The notes under the pieces: generated by a model
The model's database searches: none
What the model saw: the letters and a program-made list of their open reading frames with translations, nothing else
What the model was told of the DNA's origin: nothing
Source: Rhizobiaceae bacterium
GTDB taxonomy: Bacteria; Pseudomonadota; Alphaproteobacteria; Rhizobiales; Rhizobiaceae
Assembly (NCBI GenBank): GCA_020696915.1
Contig: JAJFMR010000331.1
Coordinates: forward strand, 1-6,251
Direction of reading: 5' to 3'
Length of the DNA: 6,251 nucleotides
Program-made: the position numbers and the translations under genes
Shown here: positions 1 through 4,777 of the stretch, piece by piece
Layout: each line of letters starts with the position of its first letter
How positions within the stretch are numbered: the stretch's first letter is position 1

Positions 1-1026
1 CTCGTCCGGGGCGAGATAGAGCAGGTCTGGCGCGGCCGGCTTGTAGGGCACCGCGTCCTTCAGCGAACCACCGGCCTGCTGCCGCCGCGCCTCGTAATAA
101 TCGAGGATGACGGCGTGGCGCTCGTCGAGCGCCTCGCGCGCCAGATGGTCGAGAACCACCGGCGCGTCCGGCAGGTAGTCGAAGACCGTGTCCAGACGCT
201 CGTAGTAGAAGGGCAGCCAATGCTCCATGCCGGCGAAACGGCGGCCCTCGCTGATTGCAGTGTACAAGCCGTCATCCCGCGCGGGCGCCCCGAATGCCTC
301 GATATAGCTGCGCCGGAAGCGGCCGATCGTTTCCGGCGTCAGCGTGACCTCGGTCATGGCCTGCAGCGCGACGTGGCGCCGCTGGCCGGTCGTACGCTGG
401 GTCGCCACGTCGAAGGCGCGGATCGACTCCAGCGTGTCGCCGAAAAAGTCCAGCCTGACCGCTTCTTCCGCCCCGGGAGCGAAGAGGTCGAGTATGCCGC
501 CGCGCACGGCGAACTCGCCGACCTCGCGCACCGTCGGCACGCGCTCGAAACCGGAGGTGTCCAGGCGCCGGATCAGCTCGTTCATGTTGACCTGGCTGCC
601 CGGCGCCGCCCGAAAACCTTGCGCCGCGATGATCTCCGGCGGCGGGACGCGCTGCAGCAGCGCGTTGGCGGTGGTCAGCACGATCGCCCGGTGCGGCTCT
701 TGCCTCAGCGCGGTCATGCCGAGCAATGCCTCCACCCGACGCGCCGAAGCATCTGCCCCCGGCGACACCCGGTCATAGGGCAGGCAGTCCCAGGCCGGAA
801 GTTCCAGCACCGGGATTTCGGGGGCGGCAAAGGCGAGCGCCTCGACGATTGCCGGAAGCCGCTGACCGTCGCGGGCCACGAAGACGAGCGGCCCGTCCGG
901 CGCCGTTTCCAGCGCCGCCGCGGCGAGCGCGAAGGCTTCATAGCCGTCGGCGACGCCGTCGACGAGGAACTGGCCCGGCCGGCCTTTCGGCAGGCCGATG
1001 GCGTTGATCAGACTGGATTGCTTCAT
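1..1026 (-). CDS. mfd: Mfd, transcription-repair coupling factor (N-terminal part, cut by left window edge)
   Basis: Mfd is a cytoplasmic SF2 DNA translocase that dislodges RNA polymerase stalled at lesions and recruits UvrA for strand-specific excision repair. Only 342 codons are visible, from ATG at 1026 to the edge; the family is usually about 1,150 residues. The translation begins MKQSSLINAIGLPKG and shows the UvrB-homology region: LPAWDCLPYDRVSP (residues 77-90), VREVGEFAVRGGILDLF (166-182), RLDFFGDTLESIRAFD (191-206) and GRRFAGMEHWLPFYYE (261-276). These are characteristic of domains D1a, D2 and D1b, which bind UvrA. The RNAP-interaction, helicase and D7 domains lie outside the window. 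The frame is open throughout. The start lies 2 nt after the sdhE stop (TGA-AC-ATG) with no clear Shine-Dalgarno sequence, so translation is probably coupled to sdhE and transcription probably starts at the sdhE promoter. No damage is visible. Identity is very secure. Confidence 0.97.
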   Translation of the reverse strand, partial: MKQSSLINAIGLPKGRPGQFLVDGVADGYEAFALAAAALETAPDGPLVFVARDGQRLPAIVEALAFAAPEIPVLELPAWDCLPYDRVSPGADASARRVEALLGMTALRQEPHRAIVLTTANALLQRVPPPEIIAAQGFRAAPGSQVNMNELIRRLDTSGFERVPTVREVGEFAVRGGILDLFAPGAEEAVRLDFFGDTLESIRAFDVATQRTTGQRRHVALQAMTEVTLTPETIGRFRRSYIEAFGAPARDDGLYTAISEGRRFAGMEHWLPFYYERLDTVFDYLPDAPVVLDHLAREALDERHAVILDYYEARRQQAGGSLKDAVPYKPAAPDLLYLAPDE

Positions 1027-1028
1027 GT

Positions 1029-1322
1029 TCAGGCGGTCGCGGATCGGCTGGCAGGCCGCGCGGCCATTATCATCTTCAGCAGTGCCGTGTGGACTTCGGG
1101 AACGGGCATTTCGCCGGTGACCCAGGACAGAAGGTCGGCATCCTGGATTTCGAGCAGTCTCTCATATTGGTCGAGTTCGGCTTCGTTCAAGTCACCGATT
1201 GCAGCGTCAGCGAAAGAGCCGAGCACGAGATCCATCTCGCGAATGCCGCGGTGCCAGGAACGGAACAGAAGCTTGCGCCGGCGCGCGTCCAGTCCTTCCG
1301 CCGATCGTGCCGTTCCGCTCAT
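1029..1322 (-). CDS. sdhE: SdhE, succinate dehydrogenase FAD assembly factor (DUF339/YgfY/Sdh5 family)
   Basis: This 97-residue protein matches the small SdhE/Sdh5 family, which helps attach FAD covalently to SdhA of succinate dehydrogenase (and FrdA of fumarate reductase). Seen directly: RRRKLLFRSWHRGIREMD (residues 14-31) contains the family RGxxE signature (R25-G26-x-x-E29). An acidic helical part follows (LNEAELDQYERLLEIQDADL, 45-64), then LLSWVTGE, typical of the five-helix fold. I chose ATG at 1322 because a good promoter (-35 at 1372-1377, -10 at 1349-1354) sits just upstream. An in-frame ATG at 1364 would add 14 residues but lies between the -35 and -10 boxes, so it should not be in that transcript. 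The length also fits the family's usual 85-100 residues. The Shine-Dalgarno is weak. The gene is first in an operon with mfd, 2 nt away. The exact start is less sure than the family. Confidence 0.93.
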   Translation of the reverse strand: MSGTARSAEGLDARRRKLLFRSWHRGIREMDLVLGSFADAAIGDLNEAELDQYERLLEIQDADLLSWVTGEMPVPEVHTALLKMIMAARPASRSATA

Positions 1323-1348
1323 GTCGCAGGGATCCCGTGGAGAAGCGG

Positions 1349-1377
1349 CATATAGAACGGCCATCCGCGAATGTCAG
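1349..1377 (-). promoter_or_regulatory. Sigma70-type promoter of the sdhE-mfd operon
   Basis: Reading the minus strand, a -35 hexamer CTGACA (1377-1372; 5 of 6 match to TTGACA) is followed by exactly 17 nt and then TATATG (1354-1349; 4 of 6 match to TATAAT). The expected transcription start is near 1342, giving a leader of about 20 nt before the ATG at 1322. Spacing and position are good, but this was found by eye and there is no transcript evidence. Confidence 0.6.
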
Positions 1378-1391
1378 CCTTCGATGAAGGA

Positions 1392-1436
1392 GGGTGGGCG
1401 GCCTGCCCGCCCACCCCCGGCGGCGGGACGCCGCCG
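1392..1436. repeat. GC-rich double hairpin (REP-like compound palindrome)
   Basis: Two perfect inverted repeats lie back to back. The first pairs GGGTGGGCGG (1392-1401) with CCGCCCACCC (1407-1416) across a 5-nt loop. The second pairs CGGCGGCG (1418-1425) with CGCCGCCG (1429-1436) across a 3-nt loop. CCC at 1415-1417 can also pair with GGG at 1441-1443 around a small bulge. Neither hairpin is followed by a T-run on either strand, so they do not look like intrinsic terminators. They sit 14 bp upstream of the sdhE -35 box. The arrangement recalls palindromic mosaic elements that occur in multiple copies in rhizobial genomes, but membership in a repeat family cannot be tested from one copy. Confidence 0.6.
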
Positions 1437-1516
1437 CTCCGGGCAAACGACCGCGGGAGGGGCCCAACGCCGCGAGGAGGTCATGCGCGGCACGCGGCTC
1501 CGATAAGTGTTCGTGT

Positions 1517-1547
1517 CGTTTCCGCTGACGCGGACAGCCGGAAAACG
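1517..1547. repeat. Imperfect inverted repeat next to the terminator-like stem
   Basis: On the plus strand CGTTTCCGCTG (1517-1527) can pair with CAGCCGGAAAACG (1535-1547) across the loop ACGCGGA, with single-base bulges at C1539 and A1542. It lies immediately beside the stronger 1550-1584 stem. Its 1541-1547 arm is also the T-rich run that follows that stem on the minus strand, so the two structures may compete. Function is unknown. Confidence 0.4.
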
Positions 1548-1584
1548 AAACTGGCGCAAGGGTGGGAGTACCCCTTGCGCCAGT
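1541..1584 (-). terminator. Intrinsic-terminator-like hairpin facing the minus strand, with no known upstream gene
   Basis: ACTGGCGCAAGGG (1550-1562) is perfectly complementary to CCCTTGCGCCAGT (1572-1584), giving a 13-bp stem with a 9-nt loop. Read on the minus strand, the stem is followed by TTCGTTTTC (1549-1541). With the T closing the stem this gives TTTCGTTTTC, a fair U-tract. On the plus strand no T-run follows. A minus-strand terminator here has no protein gene to terminate, because recG starts at 1761 on the other strand. It may therefore end a small RNA or an antisense/leader transcript. Alternatively it is simply a palindromic repeat. Confidence 0.5.
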
Positions 1585-1699
1585 CCTGCGCGGCCCCTCA
1601 GTCCTCTGTCGCCCGCCCCGATGATTCGCCGCTGACCCAAGGTAAGCTCCAGCGAAGAAGGGGATCAACACGCCACAAGCCGAATGCGCAACAAACCTG

Positions 1700-1728
1700 G
1701 GGACAATTGTCCGCCGGCTGCATATCAA
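1700..1728 (+). promoter_or_regulatory. Possible recG promoter
   Basis: GGGACA (1700-1705; 4 of 6 to TTGACA), a 17-nt spacer, then TATCAA (1723-1728; 4 of 6 to TATAAT). The start would be near 1735, leaving a leader of about 26 nt. Spacing is ideal but both hexamers are weak, so treat this as a guess. Confidence 0.3.
1701..1712. promoter_or_regulatory. Perfect 12-bp palindrome upstream of recG, possible operator
   Basis: GGACAATTGTCC is identical to its own reverse complement over all 12 bases and lies 48 bp before the recG ATG. It overlaps the proposed recG -35 box at 1700-1705, a position where a dimeric repressor could act. I do not recognise it as a known operator; it is not the alphaproteobacterial LexA pattern GTTC-N7-GTTC. 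Confidence 0.35.
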
Positions 1729-1760
1729 TGCGGAAGAGCTTGCATCAATCGCCATTCACC

Positions 1761-3911
1761 ATGCGACCTTCCCTCCTCGACCCGCTCTTTGCTCCCGTCG
1801 CTTCCATCGAAGGCGTCGGGCCGAAGGTCGCGGGGATGATCGCCAGGGTGGTCCCGGCCGACCTCGGCGATCGGCCCGCCCGCGTCGGTGACCTCGTCTT
1901 CGTGCTGCCGCACTCGGTCATCGACCGCCGCAACCGGCCGGGCATCGCGTTTGCCGCGGCGGGCTCCGTGGTGACGCTCGACCTGCGGATCGACCGCCAT
2001 CAGGCGCCGCCACGCGGCAACAGGTCGGCCCCCTACCGGGTATTCGCGCATGACGATACCGGCGAGATCGCGCTGACCTTCTTTCACGCGCATGGGCCAT
2101 GGCTCGAAAGGACGATGCCGGTCGGCGAGCATGTCGTGGTCAGCGGCAGGATGGAATGGTTCAACGGCCGCCCGTCCATGGTCCACCCGGATCACATCGC
2201 GCGCGCCGACGCAGCGGAAAGCCTGCCGCTGGTCGAGCCGGTTTACCCGCTGACGTCAGGCCTCTCCGCCAAGGTCCTGCGCCGCGCGATAGGTCAGGCC
2301 CTTTCGCGCCTCCCTCCCCTGCCCGAATGGCTGGACGAAGACACGATGCGCAGCCAGTGCTTTCCGTCTTTCGCGGCGGCGCTCCAGGCCTTGCATGGCC
2401 CGGCCGAGCCGCCGGACGTTTCCCCCGAGGCCGCCGCCTGGCGGCGGCTTGCCTATGACGAGCTGCTCGCCGGGCAGGTGTCGCTCGCTCTGGTGCGGTC
2501 CCGTGCGAAACGGCTATCGGGTCGACCGCTCGGCGGCGACGGCCGCGTCGCGGCTGCGCTCGTGCAGGCTTTGCCATACCGGCTGACCGGCGCCCAGCAG
2601 CGAGCGGTTGGCGAGATCCGCGCCGACCTCGAAAAGCCCGAGCGCATGCTGCGGCTCCTGCAGGGCGATGTCGGCTCGGGCAAGACGGTGGTGGCGCTGC
2701 TGGCCATGGCGCAGGCGATCGAAGCGGGCGGCCAGGCGGCGCTGATGGCGCCGACCGAAATCCTCGCCAGGCAGCATCTTTCGACGCTCGAACCGCTGGC
2801 CGCCGCGGCAGGTGTCAGGATCGCCATCCTGACCGGCCGCGAAAAAGGGCGCGAACGGGCCGCCACGCTGGCCGGGCTCGAAGACGGTTCCGTGGATATC
2901 GTCGTCGGCACGCATGCGCTCTTCCAGGAAACGGTCCGCTTCCGCGACCTCGTGCTTGCCGTAGTCGACGAGCAGCATCGCTTCGGCGTCCACCAGCGGC
3001 TGGCGATCAATGCCAAGGGCGACGCCCCCGACATGCTGGTGATGACGGCGACGCCGATCCCGCGCACGCTGGTGCTGACCGCCTTCGGCGACATGGACGT
3101 CTCGCGGCTCACCGAGAAGCCAGCTGGCCGCCGACCGGTCCGCACCGTCACTCTGCCGCTCGAGCGCCTGGACGAACTCGTCGGCCGGGTCGGCGAGGCG
3201 ATGGCCGGCGGCCAGAAGGTTTTCTGGATCTGCCCGCTCGTAGAGGAATCGGAGGAGGCCGGGGTGATGTCGGCGGAAGATCGCCACGCCGCGCTTCGGC
3301 GGACTTTTGGCGAGTCCGTCGGCATCGTGCACGGCCGCATGAAAGGCACTGAGAAGGACGCTGCGATGCGCGCCTTCAAGGAGGGCGGGACCCGGCTGCT
3401 CGTGGCGACGACGGTCGTCGTGGTGGGCGTCGACGTGCCAGACGCGACGATCATGGTGATCGAGCACGCCGAACGGTTCGGCCTGGCGCAGCTGCATCAG
3501 CTGCGCGGCCGCGTCGGGCGGGGCAACCAGCCGTCCTCATGCGTCCTGCTCTACAAGGAGCCGCTTGGCGACACGGCCAGGCAGCGGCGGGCGGTGATGC
3601 GCGAGACCGAGGACGGATTCAGGATCGCCGAGGAGGATCTGAAGCTGCGCGGCGAAGGCGAGCTGCTCGGCACCCGCCAGTCCGGCACGCCGGGCTTCCA
3701 GGTGGCGCGGCTGGAATTCCATTCCGATCTCCTCGAGATCGCCCGCCGCGACGCCAGGCTCCTGCTGTCGCGGGACATGGACCTCGCCTCGCCGCGCGGC
3801 GAGGCGATCAGGCTGCTGCTCTATCTGTTAGGCAGGACCGAGGCCGTGCGCCTGCATCGGGGCTGGCATCGCCCGCGCCCCCATCGCCCGCGGGTGACGG
3901 GACGAACGTGA
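1761..3911 (+). CDS. recG: RecG, ATP-dependent DNA helicase/branch migration enzyme
   Basis: RecG is a cytoplasmic SF2 translocase that remodels stalled replication forks, branched recombination intermediates and R-loops. The 716-residue product has an N-terminal wedge/OB region (YRVFAHDDTGEIALTFFHA, 92-110). The helicase motifs follow: LTGAQQRAV (275-283), Walker A GDVGSGKT (302-309), Ia APTEILARQH (330-339), DEQH box with DEQHRFGV (403-410), III TATPIPRTL (429-437), and motif VI QLRGRVGRG (580-588). The C-terminal TRG translocation motif is DLKLRGEGELLGTRQSG (626-642). Start: ATG at 1761 gives MRPSLLDPLFAPV, the usual rhizobial N-terminus as I recall it. In-frame ATG 1728 and TTG 1740 are possible, and GGAAG at 1732-1736 fits neither 1740 nor 1761 well. 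Two oddities: motif V reads TTVVVVGVDVP, with Val554 where RecG and Mfd normally have Glu, and the last ~16 residues form a basic His/Arg/Pro tail. It converges with the DUF502 gene 43 bp downstream. Confidence 0.97.
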   Translation: MRPSLLDPLFAPVASIEGVGPKVAGMIARVVPADLGDRPARVGDLVFVLPHSVIDRRNRPGIAFAAAGSVVTLDLRIDRHQAPPRGNRSAPYRVFAHDDTGEIALTFFHAHGPWLERTMPVGEHVVVSGRMEWFNGRPSMVHPDHIARADAAESLPLVEPVYPLTSGLSAKVLRRAIGQALSRLPPLPEWLDEDTMRSQCFPSFAAALQALHGPAEPPDVSPEAAAWRRLAYDELLAGQVSLALVRSRAKRLSGRPLGGDGRVAAALVQALPYRLTGAQQRAVGEIRADLEKPERMLRLLQGDVGSGKTVVALLAMAQAIEAGGQAALMAPTEILARQHLSTLEPLAAAAGVRIAILTGREKGRERAATLAGLEDGSVDIVVGTHALFQETVRFRDLVLAVVDEQHRFGVHQRLAINAKGDAPDMLVMTATPIPRTLVLTAFGDMDVSRLTEKPAGRRPVRTVTLPLERLDELVGRVGEAMAGGQKVFWICPLVEESEEAGVMSAEDRHAALRRTFGESVGIVHGRMKGTEKDAAMRAFKEGGTRLLVATTVVVVGVDVPDATIMVIEHAERFGLAQLHQLRGRVGRGNQPSSCVLLYKEPLGDTARQRRAVMRETEDGFRIAEEDLKLRGEGELLGTRQSGTPGFQVARLEFHSDLLEIARRDARLLLSRDMDLASPRGEAIRLLLYLLGRTEAVRLHRGWHRPRPHRPRVTGRT
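3867..3892 (+). repeat. 15-bp tandem repeat encoding the RecG tail
   Basis: CATCGCCCGCG occurs at 3867-3877 and again at 3882-3892, a period of 15 bp (five codons), so the recG frame reads HRPRP-HRPR. It coincides with the basic C-terminal tail beyond the usual RecG end. In-frame duplication by slippage is the simplest explanation. Confidence 0.6.
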
Positions 3912-3954
3912 TGGGGCACTGCCACCGTGCTATCGCCATCACTGGCGACGAAGC
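3912..3954. other. Short convergent gap between recG and the DUF502 gene
   Basis: The 43 bp between the two stop codons contain only a weak inverted repeat, TCGCC-N6-GGCGA, with no T-run on either side. No intrinsic terminator is evident, so transcripts may overlap or end by Rho. Confidence 0.4.
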
Positions 3955-4668
3955 CTACTCGGCAGCCTCGCTACGCGTCGGGACGCCCTCGACCAGTGTC
4001 GCCTCGGGTGGCAAGGCGAGCTTTTCCGGAGGCTCGGGAGTGACCAGCCCGCCCGAGATCAGGATCTTGGCGGCGTCCTCGACGCTCATGTCGAGGGGAA
4101 TGACGTCCTCCTCCGGTACGTAGAGCAGGTAGCCGGTGGTGACATTGGGGGTTATCGGCCGGAAAACGGCAATGGTGCGGCCATGCCGCGCGTCCAGCTT
4201 CTCGTTGATCTCCGATTCCTGCTGCTTGGCTATGAACACGATCGACCAGGCGCCGCGCCGCGGATACTCGAAGAGGCCGACCTTGTTGAACAGCTCCTGC
4301 CGGTTGGCAAGCACGGTCTCGAAGATCTGCTTCAGCCCGCTGTAGATGGTGCGGACCAGCGGCATCCGGTTCAGCACCCGGTCGCCATAGGAGACGATCG
4401 AGCGGCCGACGATGTTGGCGGTGAGGAAGCCAACCAGCGTGATCATGACGAGCGCCACGATCAGCCCGAAGCCCGGAACGGCGAAAGGCAGGTAATTGTC
4501 GGGGTTGTAGACCGACGGGATGTAGGGCTTCACCCAGGAATCCACCCAGCGCACGAAGGACCATGCGAGATAGGCGGTAATGGCGACGGGGGCCGTGATG
4601 ACCACGCCGGTCAGGAAATAATTCCGGAGGCGCGTCATGGCCGACAGCGAAAGGGCGGGGTCACTCAT
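3955..4668 (-). CDS. DUF502 family inner-membrane protein, function unknown
   Basis: A 237-residue protein of the DUF502 family, conserved in many bacteria but without an established function. Two hydrophobic segments, about residues 19-38 (FLTGVVITAPVAITAYLAWS) and 66-88 (GFGLIVALVMITLVGFLTANIVG), suggest two membrane spans joined by a short loop with VDSWVKPYIPSVYNPDNYLPF. The rest is a soluble domain with the typical RMPLVRTIYSGLKQIFETV (101-119), EYPRRGAWSIVFI (134-146), FRPITPNVTTGYLLYVP (169-185) and SVEDAAKILISGGLVTP (195-211). The length is normal for the family. ATG at 4668 is taken as the start; ATG 4638 (MTRLRNYFLTG) would also keep both spans, and neither has a clear Shine-Dalgarno. 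It lies 109 bp after glmS on the same strand and may be co-transcribed or use its own promoter near 4721-4748. It faces recG tail to tail with no strong terminator in the 43-bp gap. Confidence 0.93.
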   Translation of the reverse strand: MSDPALSLSAMTRLRNYFLTGVVITAPVAITAYLAWSFVRWVDSWVKPYIPSVYNPDNYLPFAVPGFGLIVALVMITLVGFLTANIVGRSIVSYGDRVLNRMPLVRTIYSGLKQIFETVLANRQELFNKVGLFEYPRRGAWSIVFIAKQQESEINEKLDARHGRTIAVFRPITPNVTTGYLLYVPEEDVIPLDMSVEDAAKILISGGLVTPEPPEKLALPPEATLVEGVPTRSEAAE

Positions 4669-4678
4669 GCAAGGGGCG

Positions 4679-4711
4679 GTCGATCGCGCATCGAGGTCTG
4701 TCGATCGTGCA
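4679..4711. repeat. Pair of 12-bp direct repeats in the DUF502 leader, possible regulator sites
   Basis: GTCGATCGCGCA (4679-4690) and GTCGATCGTGCA (4700-4711) differ at one base and are 21 bp apart, two helical turns, so both would present the same DNA face. Both contain the palindrome CGATCG, which recurs inside the 10-bp palindrome TCCGATCGGA at 4759-4768. They lie just downstream of the proposed -10 box of the DUF502 promoter. No known regulator is recognised. Confidence 0.4.
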
Positions 4712-4720
4712 CTGCGCCGG

Positions 4721-4748
4721 ATTTTAGCGCAGGCGCACGACGGCTCAA
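4721..4748 (-). promoter_or_regulatory. Possible promoter of the DUF502 gene
   Basis: On the minus strand TTGAGC (4748-4743; 4 of 6), a 16-nt spacer, then TAAAAT (4726-4721; 5 of 6 to TATAAT). The start would be near 4714, with a leader of about 45 nt to the ATG at 4668. An inverted repeat, CTGCGC (4712-4717) with GCGCAG (4727-4732), flanks the -10 box. It could be an operator, or a weak hairpin after glmS; it has no T-run. Confidence 0.4.
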
Positions 4749-4777
4749 CGTCAATCTATCCGATCGGACCGAAAATT

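Larger units (their letters stand above)
1323..1760. other. Divergent sdhE-recG intergenic region, 438 bp, no convincing protein gene
   Basis: This stretch separates the minus-strand sdhE-mfd operon from plus-strand recG. It holds the sdhE promoter, a GC-rich double hairpin (1392-1436), an imperfect hairpin (1517-1547), a strong 13-bp stem with a minus-strand T-rich tail (1550-1584), a 12-bp palindrome (1701-1712) and a possible recG promoter. Open frames cross it on both strands, including one that extends recG upstream by 130 codons. Their predicted peptides are Arg/Pro/Gly-rich and do not resemble known proteins, as expected for stop-poor GC-rich DNA. I recognise no tRNA, tmRNA, SRP RNA or 6S RNA here. 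Confidence 0.7.

Noticed and set aside
1323..1364. Longer sdhE start at ATG 1364
   Set aside because: It lies between the -35 and -10 boxes of the promoter, so it would be outside the transcript, and it makes the protein longer than usual for the family.
115..1506. 463-codon plus-strand open frame opposite mfd and sdhE
   Set aside because: It is the antisense shadow of clear coding sequence in GC-rich DNA; the peptide is Arg/Gly/Ala-rich without recognisable domains, and the minus-strand genes are unambiguous.
1207..1755. 182-codon minus-strand open frame across the spacer and into sdhE
   Set aside because: It overlaps sdhE in another frame, is low-complexity Arg/Pro/Gly-rich, and crosses the terminator-like stem and the sdhE promoter; it shows no family resemblance.
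1371..1760. 130-codon upstream extension of the recG frame
   Set aside because: The extension has no RecG similarity and runs through several hairpins and the possible recG promoter. The family N-terminus begins at ATG 1761.
1585..1760. Known structural RNA (6S, tmRNA, SRP RNA) in the recG upstream spacer
   Set aside because: I looked for the conserved SRP loop, tmRNA ends and a 6S-like long closing stem and recognised none. Only an unclassified sRNA remains possible.
2453..3497. Two ~330-codon minus-strand open frames inside recG
   Set aside because: Both are antisense to the conserved RecG helicase core and have Ser/Arg/Ala-biased composition typical of shadow frames.
3930..3950. Bidirectional terminator between recG and the DUF502 gene
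   Set aside because: The only inverted repeat has a 5-bp stem and no T-run on either strand.
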